Below the pieces are notes generated by a model. It was given only the letters and a program-made list of their open reading frames with translations. It searched no databases and had not been told where the DNA came from. Of a stretch of 64,000 nt of DNA, positions 44,514-55,925 are shown in pieces. Source of the stretch: Diphasiastrum complanatum. Its lineage: Eukaryota > Streptophyta > Lycopodiopsida > Lycopodiales > Lycopodiaceae. Location: positions 27,913,410 through 27,977,409 of the forward strand of contig CM055107.1 in NCBI GenBank assembly GCA_029204225.1. The letters run 5' to 3'. Made by a program: the position numbers and the translations under genes. Each line of letters opens with the position of its first letter. The stretch's first letter is position 1.

Positions 44514-45102
44514 TTTGGACTTTCTTCTTTATTTTCTTTACAATTAGTACAATGTCTTCCTCGACATCTTTAGAGGATACTCTATTTTCCTTTTCTTTTG
44601 TACCTTCATAGTTTACGAGAATCGTTTTCATCTTGTTGATCTTCTTGATAAATTTGGTCATGTAATTACTACCCATCATATAGATATAGACAAATGTAAT
44701 TTTGTTCATTTTTCAAATCTTATACATTCCCAACCATCTTCCGAACAAAAGCACGATAGGAAATTCTCGAAATTACATGACAACTTCAAAAGGATTACTC
44801 AATGTAGTATTCACAATAGAAAATGTCATCTTTTTATAAAAGGATTAAACTTTTTTTTATCTTTGTTGAAGTTCCAGAAGATGAGCCTACTTGTTCATCT
44901 TCATTAGGTTTACCTACCATCCCTTCATATGTTCCAATGGTGTAGATATAGGTGCTAAAGCTGAAGGTGAAATGGCTTTTGAATTTGAGCAGACTACTTG
45001 TCACTCAATAATTTTGTCCGATTGTAAATCTTCAAAAACTCCTTCTAGGGAGAAAAATTTACTGGATCTTCCTGTATATATTAAAATAATAATAGTTATA
45101 TA
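44514..45102. other. AT-rich stretch with weak open frames
   Basis: An open frame at 44891-45136 contains a GAKAEGEMAFEFEQTTC segment and then runs into a likely frameshift before 45103. No domain was recognised. Confidence 0.35.
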
Positions 45103-45985
45103 TTGTTTAATGATATTGAAGATGTTTTTGATTTGAGAGATGATGAAATCTTCTCAATTTTTTCAAAAGAATTGTTAGAATTTTTAAATATTATTGATTA
45201 TGATTATGATGATCTTGAGCTCGAGATTAATATTGTGAAGGATGGAGAATGGAAATCTAGCAAGGAGGCATTGGATGCCATGATGGAAAAATATAGAGCT
45301 TATTCTGAAACCTTGCCGAGTGAAGAAGAATCTTTAGAGTTTCAGAAAAGGTATCCACCCAGGATTCATCATGAACTAATGAGAACTGAAGAGCTAGTAG
45401 TGGCCACGACATTACAACAGAAAATATGGTCGACTTCAATGAAGATGATCTTGTAAGTTGAGACCTTATACTTTAGTTATTGTTCTATATTTTGTATTTG
45501 TGATTTTCACCTTTCAATCTAAATATATCTCTTATTGCTCTTCATTACAGAGAATACCATCGAAGTAGATTCCTATGCTATAAGACGTGGAGGTCTTCGT
45601 GAGGGATCGACAGCTGTTTGGGCACAACGATACATCCCTTGCCCATTATTTGATGAATTTTGTAAATAACGAAATTTGTATATATCATACGAGCTATAGT
45701 CCATTCGCCGCAACCATTATAATGGCAATTAGAGCATTGTCTATTTGCTTAGGAGGCCACAATTATGCCAAAGGAACATTCAAAATTGTTAAGAGGGATC
45801 TGGCAATTAAAATACTCGGTTATACACTTGAAGATACCACAAAAAGGTCATCTTCAATGGCCCTTTATTCAGGATATATAGATATGAGCAAAAAGAATAA
45901 TATACACTTTTTAGATCCATATGAAAGGAGATTGTTCCTTCATGACAATACCATGCATCTCAAACTTAAGGATGATGAAAATTGA
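45103..45985 (+). pseudogene. unrecognised acidic protein remnant, possibly two exons
   Basis: The first frame (45103-45456) is acidic: EDVFDLRDDEIFSIFSKEL and a DYDYDDLELEINIV stretch. It ends at a consensus donor (CTT|GTAAGTTG, intron from 45453) and a good acceptor (TTCATTACAG, exon from 45551), but joining them leads to a stop after about 16 codons. The second open frame (45587-45985) reads SLAHYLMNFVNNEICIYH and KIVKRDLAIKILGYTLED. I do not recognise a family. It could be a decayed host gene or transposon gene. Confidence 0.4.
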
Positions 45986-45998
45986 AATTAAAATAGAT

Positions 45999-46002
<4 letters not shown>

Positions 46003-46052
<50 letters not shown>
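46003..46052 (+). repeat. (CA)n microsatellite
   Basis: About 50 bases of CA repeats followed by a short TATATA. Confidence 0.97.
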
Positions 46053-46058
<6 letters not shown>

Positions 46059-46074
46059 CATGTTTTCCATTATA

Positions 46075-46285
46075 TCATGAAGATCTCTCTTTTCTTATGA
46101 ATTTGAATGCTTTATGAAATATCATAACGTTTGGCAAGTTCTTAGCTTGATATTTAAATTCTGCTCGTCTGTAAAACCACGGAAATAGTTGTACTAAATA
46201 TCTATTTTTTGAACTATGTCCACCATGATTTCTGGCCCTATGAAATCCTTCTCTTGCTTGCCAATGTGATTTTCCATGCCTTGTG
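46075..46285 (-). pseudogene. unrecognised coding remnant interrupted by copia element 3
   Basis: The minus-strand frame reads RHGKSHWQAREGFHRARNHG and YLVQLFPWFYRRAEFKYQA. Its upstream (right) end is the target site ATGAC at 46286, where copia element 3 inserted. The sequence should continue on the other side from 48629. No family was recognised. Confidence 0.35.
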
Positions 46286-46290
46286 ATGAC
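46286..46290. other. target-site duplication ATGAC, left
   Basis: Matches ATGAC at 48624-48628 on the far side of copia element 3. Confidence 0.88.
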
Positions 46291-46602
46291 TGTGAAAGAT
46301 TTTAGATCCTTAAGATCCAATCTACTTGAATGATCTTTGGTTAGAAAGAGAAATACACTACCAATCTCATCAATGTAGAAAAATCAGCATCTACACACAA
46401 AATGAGATGCAAACACCAATAGAACTTGATCAAACTTGAATCAAATGATAAAGTACTATTGTTGTCCGTACAAAGCCAACAAGCTACTATATTTCACACG
46501 TGTGGATCCAAAAATAACAAATATAGATCATTCTACACATAGAATTGCAAGCAATCACCAAGACAGTGCACCAATGGATAGTAGAACCCAAGAGAACCAT
46601 GT
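46291..46602 (-). repeat. copia element 3, truncated 3' LTR
   Basis: It matches 48069 to about 48377 with small changes (an extra CCCA near 46590). It is joined directly to integrase sequence at about 46602, so the remaining LTR part and all of RT-RNase H are gone. Confidence 0.9.
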
Positions 46603-47536
46603 CGTCCTTGCTCTTTAGTAGATAGATCCAACAAAATCTACTAAAATCATCAATGCATGTTACATACATCTTAGCTCCACTCTTGCTAGTTGTAGTAAAT
46701 CCATAAATATCTGAATGTACAAATTGAAAAGGCTTTGTAGATCTAGAAATAGATCTAGTATAAGGTAGTCTATGTGACTTAGACAAAGCACAAGACTCAC
46801 AAACATGCTTGACATCACTTAAGGAACTTGGAAGACCAATCACAGCCTTCTTCCTTGCCATTACCTCCAATGACTTGAAGTTGAGGTGTCCCATCCTTTT
46901 GTGCCAAACCTCTTGAATAGAAATTTGCTCCCTTGCAACACATCCAACTTGGTTAGCAATAACACAAGAATCTAGTTTGAACAACTTCCCTTGCCTTTTA
47001 CCTTTTCCAATCAAGACATCCTTCCTTTTGATCAAACAAGCATCTCCATCAAACTCCACCTTGAGGCCTTTACTTAGCATTTGGGTCACACTAAGTAAAT
47101 TCTTGGTAATAGATGGAATAAACAAGACATCCTCCAAATGAACATTCCTATTTGTAGAGAGAGAAATAGGAATTGTGCCAATCCCTTTGATTGCACACTC
47201 ACCATCATTGGCTGTGTAGATCACCCTCTTGTCATCTCCATATGCCAACAAAGAAGTGAAGTACTCTTTGTGAAAGGTCATGTTTGAACTTGCTCCACTA
47301 TCAATCCACCAAGGATCTAGATCTCCATCATTAGCAAGAATACATGAAGGCATCACAAAAAGCATCATCATTTTCATCTTGAACATCCAAACCATCCTCA
47401 TCAAAAGTAAGATTACCTTGCTTGTCTCCTTGATCTCTCTTCTTCTTGTAGCACTCACTTGCAAAGTGTCCTTTGATGCCACAATAGAAGCACTTGAGCT
47501 TTGATCTATCCTTCTTTTTGCTACTTGAAAAAGCAT
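46603..47536 (-). pseudogene. copia element 3 protease, GAG-pre-integrase and integrase start
   Basis: WWIDSGASSNM gives the DSGA active site (47291-47302). VLFIPSITKNLLSVTQML, VWHKRMGHLNFKSLEV and CESCALSKSHRLPY follow, the last holding the CxxC of the integrase zinc finger. The first catalytic Asp region (FVHSDIYGF, and CIDDFSRFCWIYLLK) is present. The frame is cut at about 46602 by LTR sequence, after the first Asp. Confidence 0.88.
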
Positions 47537-47826
47537 CCTTGATCTTGCCCTTTAGACCACTTACTTTTGGTTTTTCCCTTGAATTTGCCCTTTGTGAACA
47601 TAGCATCCTCTTGAAATGTCGATTTAGATGTAGATCCACTTCTTGCTTGAAGCCTATATTCCTCATTGATCAAGATCTCTTGAAGATCCATCAAACTTGG
47701 CAAAGTCTTTTGAATAGCAATACTTTGAACAATGTTAGCATGAGCATCCAACAAGCCATTAAGAATCACTTGAATAAGCTCTCCTTCATTAATGCTTTCA
47801 TTTATGCAAGCTAACTCATCATTCAA
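47331..47826 (-). pseudogene. copia element 3 gag C-terminal part
   Basis: The first part (47521-47826) reads IQVILNGLLDAHANIVQSI, then the ADLQEILINEEYRL-like end of a UBN2 gag. The zinc knuckle CFYCGIKGHFASEC (C-x2-C-x4-H-x4-C) is in the next frame at about 47460-47505, with a Lys-rich flank. The N-terminal half of gag is absent before the PBS. Confidence 0.85.
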
Positions 47827-48056
47827 TGCTTAGGCTGATCCAATGATCCAAAATCGGCCAAATCTAGTATGTGAATTCAAAAATCGGAATTGATCAAGTA
47901 TATTGACCTATATAGTGTTTTGATCAACAAAAGATCCAATCTACAAAAGCAAAAAACTCGATTTTGGTGTAGAATCCTCTCTAGCATGCTCTAGACTTGA
48001 TATGTTCACCAAATCATTGATAGATCTGATTTCCTCCTTCACAACTTGAAACACAA

Positions 48057-48068
48057 GCTCTGATACCA
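48057..48068 (-). other. primer-binding site (tRNA-iMet) of copia element 3
   Basis: On the minus strand TGGTATCAGAGC directly follows the 5' LTR end. It is a perfect copia-type PBS. Confidence 0.9.
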
Positions 48069-48623
48069 TGTGAAAGATTTCAGATCCTTAAGATCCAATC
48101 TACTTGAATGATCTTTGGTTAGAAAGAGAAATACACTACCAATCTTACCAATGTAGAAAAATCAGCATCTACACAAAAAATGAGATGCAAACGCCAATAG
48201 AAATTAATCAAACTTGAATGAAATGATAAAGTACTATTGCTATCCGTACAAAACCAGCAAGCTACTGTATTTCACATGTGTGGATCCAAAAATAACAAGT
48301 ATAGATCATTCTACACATAGAATTGCAAGCAATCACCAAGATAGTGCACCAATGGATAGTAGAAAGAGAACCATGTATAAGCATGAAATGAGATAGAGAA
48401 GAGAGAAGATTGTTCTCTCCATGAGTTACATCCTTTTATAGTGGGTCCAAACCCTATTTGGCCACTTGGCTTTCCCACAAAATGCTAACCCTACTAATTT
48501 TGGGTCTAGATTCAATGTACCCAACTATTCAAATTTGAATTTACTCTAAAACAAGTTTTGGCCTTAGTATGCCAAATATGGAAATATAGCAAAAATGTGA
48601 TGAAACTAGTTGAATCTTTCACA
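48069..48623 (-). repeat. copia element 3, full 5' LTR
   Basis: 555 bases, TGTGAAAG...CTTTCACA on the plus strand. A TATA-like word (TTTTATAGTGG) lies at about 48432. Followed by ATGAC. Confidence 0.92.
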
Positions 48624-48628
48624 ATGAC
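48624..48628. other. target-site duplication ATGAC, right
   Basis: Matches 46286-46290. Confidence 0.88.
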
Positions 48629-49280
48629 CAGATACTTAAGCTCTCATATTCCTTTGCAAAATAAGTTGCATCATGAAGAAAGATGTGCTGCAAACAAGAG
48701 TTGAAATAAGTAACATTAGTAAAAATAAATATAATCATGAATGAGATAAGTACCATATAATGAAATAGAACAGTATCATGTTATATGTAACGTGATCTTC
48801 TCCCCAACAATCTCGTACAAATTGTACAAATTTGGAGCAATGCTTTTGCAAAGTACTTATATAATCTGACGATAGGTTTTCCAACCTGATAACACCTATG
48901 AGTGTGTCGAAGTTCTTCCACACTTATCCCTTTTTCATTCAATTATTTCCTTTGATTACTCGTGGCTAAAATAATTTCTTTCCAAATTCTATATCTGACA
49001 CTAGATTCTTTGCATGTGTGATTGGATAAGAATCATCTTGCTTTAGAACCTCCAATTGATGGCTTACTAAGAACATTTTCTTTTTTTTCGGAGAGTCTGT
49101 CACTTCTTTCAATCGTGACATTCTCTTTATGTAGTCCTGCCTTTGAAAGAACTTCTTCCAGCCTCTTAATAGTTGCTTTAACCACAAACTCTGGTTTTGT
49201 ATCACATGCAAGGAGAATATGTACATAAATAAGTTTTTCAATAATACGAACCTCAGCATGCAATGTGCATATGTGAACAT
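48629..49280 (-). pseudogene. unrecognised coding remnants, weak DNA-transposase resemblance
   Basis: Minus-strand frames give VLSKAGLHKENVTIERSD (49033-49263) and, further down, LQKHCSKFVQFVRDCWG followed by EDHVTYNMI (48735-48923). The last block faintly resembles the Y/WG...N..YN.H segment of DUF4218-type transposase-associated domains. It is interrupted by stops. It may be one decayed gene together with 46075-46285, split by copia element 3. Confidence 0.3.
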
Positions 49281-49756
49281 GCTTTAATGGAGTTGGTTGT
49301 CATAATATACCAACACTGAATTGCTATATTTATGTAGTATTTAGATCGTTCCCCAAGAAGATAGCTCTTTAAAGTTGTTAAGGTTGATACATTATTGAGT
49401 TATTTCGAATGAAATGGAGTCGAGAGAAAATCTGCTTGTCAACAGACATTTTGTAAGCAGCCATAGTACCACTTTTAGGAAAGGTGAATACAAGTAATGA
49501 ATGCTAAACAACTGCCTTCCTCTATCAAACTGAAGATAAAGAGTTCTGTATGTAGAATGATATCAGAGTAACTCGAATGAATTGCACTTAGACTGATTAA
49601 ATTGTCAACAAGGATCTGTGATATGTTTGATGCAGACACGTACGAACAGACAAAAAGTTAATCTTATTCATGAACTCATGTGTTCTAGACAGAAGTCCTC
49701 AACAACTAAAGTCCGGCCATGGTTAAAGAATTCAAGCAGTTCGCGAATATGTTAGA
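49281..49756. other. non-coding stretch up to the right-arm edge
   Basis: No gene was recognised. It ends at a sharp junction with the inverted duplication (...CGCGAATATGTTAGA then GACTTGTCT). Confidence 0.5.
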
Positions 49757-51189
49757 GACTTGTCTTGGATCTTCGTTTAGTCTTCTTAGCAGGAATTGAT
49801 CATAGAGGTGATGACTTTCGGGATGATAAATCTTTCTTCTCAAGTGAAGACTTCCTAGACGACGATGTCTTGCTGGAGATCTGACTTGAAGAATCATTCT
49901 TGACTTTTCCTTTGCCTTTATCCAATAGAGGTGGCACTTCCTTCAAATCGATCTTTTGAGGGAGATTTTCCCATTTCAGGACCGTATTATAATGTTGCTT
50001 TGCTTGTTTCTTCGTCATCGAACCTGTCATCCTGTCTCCCTTCAATATAACTGCTTTGGGCGATTTGATTGTTGGTTCATCAGGAACATTACGCACTCCA
50101 AATATGGTCAGATCCATATGATGCCAAATCTTGCTCATCTCTGATTGAATATCTTGTTGACACATATATCCTGCTGTACAATCAATTGTTGCAAGAGCTT
50201 CATTCCAATTGACAGTATCCGTTTGAGAATCGTAGTGAACTCCCAATTTTTTCTCTAGTCGATCACAAGTGTGATCCATTGTTGATGAATCATCATCCGC
50301 TTTTTGAACCAATGGTTTGATAGTCCAAGTCATAGGATCGACTTTAACTGCACGTTCACGATTTTCAAAAGTGATTTTTCCGGTACCCTAGTTATGAATT
50401 ACTTGCACAACTCGTAACCATGGACGTCCTAATAGAACTTGGTAGACATTTGGTGCTTTTGGTAAGTCCATCATGATGAAAGTAATGACGAACTGTACTC
50501 CTGCAATCCTGACAGGTATATCTTCCACCATTCCTCATGGATGAACTGTCATTTGATCAGCTAGCTTAATAGCAAAAGTAGCAGGCTTAATCTTTGTAAG
50601 GCCCCATTTTGTACATAGCTTTGTAGAAATCAGCCTTAACTCCTGAACCACCATCTATCACGGCTGCTTCTTTAGAAAATTGTCTATGTTGTATTGGCAG
50701 AGTGATATTCTTTTGTTCACTTTTCCAAGCGGCTCCAACATGGAGTACATCATTAGATTCTTCAAATCCAACACAAAAAAAACGGCTCTTGATGGTCTTC
50801 TGATTCTTCTTGAGCTAGCTTTTGCGCTAAGACTTCTTTCGCTTTTGGCACCAACTTTAGGTACTCTCCCAATGAAATATTGATCTTGCTAGACCAAATG
50901 TTCATGAGTAATTCTGTATGCGGTGCTTCCGGTTCAGTCATCTTGAAGGGTTCTTCGTGATGATGTAATTGATCATTCATATCTGTACGTAAATTTCTTG
51001 GAGGCTGCAATGGTGAACACCAAACTTCAGTTGTTACTTTAGCAGCTTCAAGTTCCTCGTCTTCTTGCAGATGTTTAATCCACTATCTTATATCCTGATA
51101 TCTTCGTTTTTCTGCATTAAGATTTGGATAGACTCCCGATGTTGTTGGTGTATCGTTCAATGGTATAGAATCAGCAGGTACTGGATCCA
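49757..51189 (-). pseudogene. Athila/Tat-like protease region with active site (right arm)
   Basis: This is the undeleted form of the protease region. DGGSG, the retropepsin active-site motif (Gly replacing the usual Thr, as in many plant elements), is at 50641-50655. It lies in the 270 bases (50618-50887) missing from the left arm. Downstream blocks PNVYQVLLGRPWLR and the 177-residue frame at 49800-50333 match the left arm, with Met to Leu in one HHMD-T position. The element is cut at 49757. Confidence 0.85.
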
Positions 51190-51897
51190 CTACTGGTTCT
51201 TTTTGCTCTTCTTCCCAAGTTTCTCGAACTCATTGAGCATCATTTCTGCAGTAGCATTGGCATTCAGTGATGCAATAGTGGTGGATGTTGTAGTAGTCTG
51301 CCCTGTTGTATAAGGCAACTTACTGACATTCGGCTCATCATCTGAATCTTCATCCTCCTCCCGAATTGCATCATCCATAGCATTTTGCAAAAGTGCGTAC
51401 TCATTATGGCGTTTCAGCTCACGTCTGATCCGTTTAGGTAGACCTGACAAAAACCACATAATCATGGCATTTTCATTAATCAGCTCAGGTTCACATTGAG
51501 AGCTAAGACATTTCACTCTTTCAATGTAATCTCGAACCATTTCCCGCTTTTCCATTTTAATTTTACTTAAAAGTAGGAAAGGGTCTTCTATAAACTTCCG
51601 CAGTCTGAACCGTGTGATAAGGGCTCGTTTAACAACCTCCCAATCTGTACGCTCAGTTTCGTCTTGGTTATAATACCAATCTTGTGCTGCGCCTGTTAAG
51701 ACCATAGGAAACAGCTTAAGTTTATCTTGAGGATAAATCTCACCATAGACCTCACAGGATTCAACATAGATCTAAAGAAATCTAACTAGATCTGTTAATC
51801 CATTATATTTGGGTAGATCCAATCAGGGTGCTCTTCTAACAATAATTGGATTGACCTCCTATGGAGCACCTCCAGGAGCAACTCCAGGGGCAGCCAT
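51190..51897 (-). pseudogene. Athila/Tat-like gag (right arm)
   Basis: The 171-residue open part (51190-51705) has the same translation as the left-arm gag. The same early stops lie between it and the ATG at 51897. It shows no further decay since duplication. Confidence 0.88.
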
Positions 51898-53106
51898 CCT
51901 TACAAATTTAGATCAAATCGATAATGAGATTGGATAAAGATTTTTCCAAAAAACTATCTCAAATTAGATCTGCTAGCTCTATTCCACTTTTTAAGAATCT
52001 GATTCTATATGATGAAAAACTTTCCGAAATTCGATCAATCGATACTTCTCAAAAATGATAAATCTCTCAAAATCCAATTCAGAATATATCAGATTTGATC
52101 AAAATTTTGATAGAGACTTGATCTGGAAAATCAGAAACTAAAAATAGGACTGGTGAAGGTTCTCGAAGGTTGGCTCGGCGAAGGTTCAATAGTGCTATTT
52201 TGGAAAAAAAAAAAACTCTCTGAACACTTTTCTGGCAATTTTTTGGGAAATAACCTTTGTCGACTTCTCAGATGAAAGATCTGACACAGATAAAACTATG
52301 GAAAATCGGACGAAGGTTTTTGACACAAGGAAATATAGTTTTTGTAATCTGTCGAGGGTAAAAATCAAGATTTTTTGTGATCTGATCAAGAAGAATCTTC
52401 GGCAAACTCAAAGATAGTATTTTTCTATAGATAGAATGTTCTGAAAACTCGGCGAAGGTTCTGGCAAAGGATCAAGAGTAATACTAGTAATTTTGCAAAA
52501 AAGTGACTTTTTTGGCAAAAAATATGACAATATGACAACTGATCCTCTGAAAACCTTTCTATTTTTGGTATTATTCTTCGCCGACCTGGCAGCAGATAGA
52601 TCTGAATCACATATAAGCATAGTTTATTGAACGAAGGTTCTTTTTCTGTATTTCTTAGGGTTTTGATAATTTTTGGTGTTTTTTGGTGGTTTTTCTAATG
52701 TTTCTAGAAATCTGCTGGGAATTAATCTTCGCCCTTCAAACTAAAGGTTCTGTAAACAAAACCGAAGGTGTCTGCAACTCAGTGAAGGTTTCTTGAAAGA
52801 AGGTAAAAGGTTCTGAGATCTGATGACGTTTTTTGCCTCTTTTTGACCAAATTTGATAGATTTGACCGATTTTTGTTATTTTCTCTGATATCCAGATCCA
52901 AATGGATCTTAAGATTGGTGATCTGAATAGCTTTCCCTGTTTAATAATCATATTAGATTTCAAACAAGCAAATCCACTCAAATCAAGCAAACTCAATCCC
53001 AAACTAACCCTAAAATGCAGATTTAACACTATTCATGCCACGACAAGATGCCTAATGCAAGCTAACCATCTACCAAACATGCTGCAAACTGAAAAATTGG
53101 CATAGC
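51898..53106 (-). other. leader of the nested element (right arm)
   Basis: Mirror of 22431-23639, with the same CTTCGCCGA-type motifs in both orientations. No coding sequence. Confidence 0.6.
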
Positions 53107-53124
53107 TCCCCGACAACGGCATCA
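53107..53124 (-). other. primer-binding site of the nested element (right arm)
   Basis: Mirror of 22413-22430. Confidence 0.72.
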
Positions 53125-53128
53125 AAAT

Positions 53129-53873
53129 TGTAGTGGGTTTCTATCCTTGCCTAACCTGAATCCAAAATCTAGTCAATCTAGCATCAAAGAGACAGAGTTA
53201 GTTGTCACGCGTAGGTTCGTTCCCATGAGAGCGATAGTATAGTTCAGATTTCAACATGAATGGAGGATCTAACACTACATCCATTAACACTAAGCATTAA
53301 CACTACATCCATTAACCCTACTTCCATTAACCCTAAATTCACAACAATGATAGAAACTTACTCTTCTCTCTCTCCCTTTCTCTCTCACAAAAAGCATAAG
53401 AAATAGCAATCCCAATAATGATCAAATCCAACAATTAGCAAATACAAAGGAAGCATGAGAAATGGAGGAAAAGAAAGGAAGAGCAAGGACATTCATCAAT
53501 CCATTTCTAAAGAGAACCAATCTGCTTTATTGAAATGAGGAACAACTCGAGTTGGTCCCTTTTTATAGTAGAGAGGAGGACCCTGGCCTTTGAATCCTAT
53601 TGGTCCAGTCTTGCCTCTCTTTTTATTCAAATTTAGAAAAGTGTGGGAACCATCAAAATTGGAGGGAAACCCAACTTTATTTACTAACTTGACATTTAGG
53701 CCCTACGACATTAAAAGTCCCGCAAAAAGGCCTAAAGTCCTTTATTAACTTTCTAATTCATCAATCAACTAACTATGTGGTCATCGGGTTGGACTTACAC
53801 ACATAGGGTGCCAAATCCCTCTCACTTATTAACTAGGGTTAGCGTTGCCTTGGGATCCACAAACCCTCCAACA
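53129..53873 (-). repeat. Athila/Tat-like LTR 1 (right arm)
   Basis: Mirror of 21664-22408, 745 bases, with very few substitutions (for example CTACGACA against TGTCGCAG near 53703). Confidence 0.92.
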
Positions 53874-55137
53874 ATCTCAAGATGAGAGTTATGGTCTCTT
53901 GACTCACACTTATCTTAAATATACCATAGAAGATGGTATGATTAGGAGAAATGGCAAACTTCTTATTCCAACTTGTGAGGAGCTACGTAGGAAGATTTTT
54001 CATTTGTGTTATGATAGCCCTAGTGTAGGTCATCCTGGTGTGGATAAGACCTAGGAGTTGATCTGACGTAACTTTTGGTGGTCTAAGCTTAAAAAAGATG
54101 TTTACCATTACGTGACACACTGTTTGAAGTGCCAAGTCACTAAAGCTGAATGGATTAAACCTCGTGGAGTTTTACAGCCACTACTGGTGCTAGAAGGAAG
54201 ATGGGAGAGTATCTCCATGGATTTTGTCACCAACTTGCCTCGCACGCAGTCGCAGCATGATTCTATCTTGGTCGTAGTTGACAGACTCACAAAAATGGCT
54301 CATTTTATTCCAACACGTAAAAAGATTGATGCGGCTAGAATAGCTAATTTGTTTATCGAGCATGTGTTCAGACTTCATGGATTACCATCATCCATAGTGT
54401 CTGACAGGGATACTCGATTCACTGGAAACTTTTGGACTGTAGTTTTGGCCAAACTAGAAGTCCAATTGAGAATGAGCAGTACAGAGCATCCTGAAACGGA
54501 TGGCCAAACTGAGAGAGTCAACCAGACCTTAGTAGATATGCTTAGAGCATTTGTTGGGGATAAGCAAACGCAATGGGAGAAGTACTTGCCACTGTTGGAG
54601 TTTGCTTACAATGACCAAAAAAATAAGATGAGTCCTTTCGAGCTTAACTATGGATTTAGGCCAGCTAGCCCTGTTACGGTAGGAATTCCTCAAAGAGTGC
54701 CTAGTGCGGCTAATTTTCTAACTCAAATGAATGAAATGCTTGAGTTAGCGAAGGTTAATATTAGGCAAGCGATGGATCGAGCAAAGTCATATGCTGATCA
54801 GAATCGCACGCCTAGAGAATTTGTGGTAGGAGACACGATGTTTCTCCAAGTACCCAAGGACTCCCAGACCCTTAAGACGGGCAAATGTTACAAGTTGTCC
54901 CCACGTTATTGTGGACCCTGGAAAATTGTTAAAAGAATCAGTGATGTTTCTTATAAGTTAGATTTTCCTAAAACTTGTAAAGTGCATCCTGTATTTCATG
55001 TTTCTAGATTGAAACGGGTTTTACATAATGGTGATAACTTGTTGGCTGATGGTTTGTTTGCATTCCAGGAGCAGGGAGAAGTAACCCATGGGCTAGCGAG
55101 GGCATTGGATAGGCGGGAGAGGCATTTAACCGTCTGA
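53874..55137 (+). pseudogene. chromovirus integrase (right arm)
   Basis: Mirror of 20400-21663. The 341-residue frame (54112-55137) keeps the D,D,E residues in ISMDFVTNLP, SDRDTRFTG and EHPETDGQTE. One residue differs (NDQKNK here, NDKKNK on the left). The same stops near 54054 separate the zinc-finger part. Confidence 0.9.
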
Positions 55138-55253
55138 TCCGTGAGCACTTGGTCGCTTGCCATGGCAGGCCTCTTACTGATGCTACCTAGGAGACCGCAC
55201 ACAGCCTGTGTGCACAACACCCTAGCTTTGCCATTGCGGACGATGTTACCTGA

Positions 55254-55265
55254 GGGGGGAAGGGA
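55254..55265 (+). other. chromovirus polypurine tract (right arm)
   Basis: GGGGGGAAGGGA directly before TGTTACA. Mirror of 20272-20283. Confidence 0.85.
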
Positions 55266-55920
55266 TGTTACAGCTTTTACTCCCTATCTCGGTTGTTTAC
55301 TGTTTTTACTTATAGATGTACTTCTTGTAAATACAAAAATGGCTAAGTCACCGGCCTGTGGTGACCTTTGTAATAGAAATGTATATAAAGTTGTTAATGA
55401 TGTTTCTGAGCCTCAGAGTCGCATGTTGCTTGGGTATAGGGTACTGGGTCATTAATTCAAAGTGGCTGGACTGACCTCCTAAAAAGTAGGAGAGTTGACT
55501 AGTCAACATGACACATGTCATATGCTCACTGGGACACTTGGTCCAATGAATGAGTGACACATGTTAGGGTTGACCAATCAAATATGACACTGTCACATGC
55601 CCACTGGGACATTTGGTCCAATGGATGAGTGACACATATCAGCCTACTCACTTGCCTATGTGTCAGGGTATTGCCAAGTGGCAAGTGTCGATTGTGCATG
55701 GAGTTGGCCATGTGTCGAGATTTAGGAAGGGTCAAGGTTAAGGGGTGCTTGAGGATTTTGGATAAGTGAGCCTAGAGAGAGGCATTCCTCATCATAATCT
55801 ATGCAGCAAAGGCTGGGAGGAGAAGGCAGCCAGCTCCATCTTGTGTTAGAAGTAATTTGATGCTTGTACGTGCAAGAAATTAGCAAGGTTTGAAGAGAAG
55901 ATCAGAGAGGGAGTCTGACA
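55266..55920 (+). repeat. chromovirus 3' LTR (right arm)
   Basis: Mirror of 19617-20271, including the internal ~75-base tandem units. It is followed by TATAG (55921-55925), the mirror of the left target-site copy. The partner LTR does not exist on this side. Confidence 0.92.
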
Positions 55921-55925
55921 TATAG

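Larger units (their letters stand above)
46291..48623 (-). mobile_element. copia element 3, miniature and internally deleted, with target-site duplication
   Basis: The full 5' LTR (48069-48623) and a truncated 3' LTR (46291 to about 46602) are flanked by ATGAC. Terminal words TGTGAAAGAT and ATCTTTCACA are inverted, as for an LTR. The 2.3-kb element keeps a gag C-terminal part, protease, GAG-pre-integrase domain and the start of integrase. RT, RNase H, most of integrase and the gag N-terminus are deleted. It cannot move on its own. Confidence 0.92.

Noticed and set aside
25511-49756. Interpretation of the spacer plus arms as a single large DNA transposon with very long terminal inverted repeats
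   Set aside because: The arms contain older nested retroelements and a host gene, the inner edge falls inside a retroelement on one side only, and no transposase gene spans the spacer. A segmental inverted duplication explains the data better.
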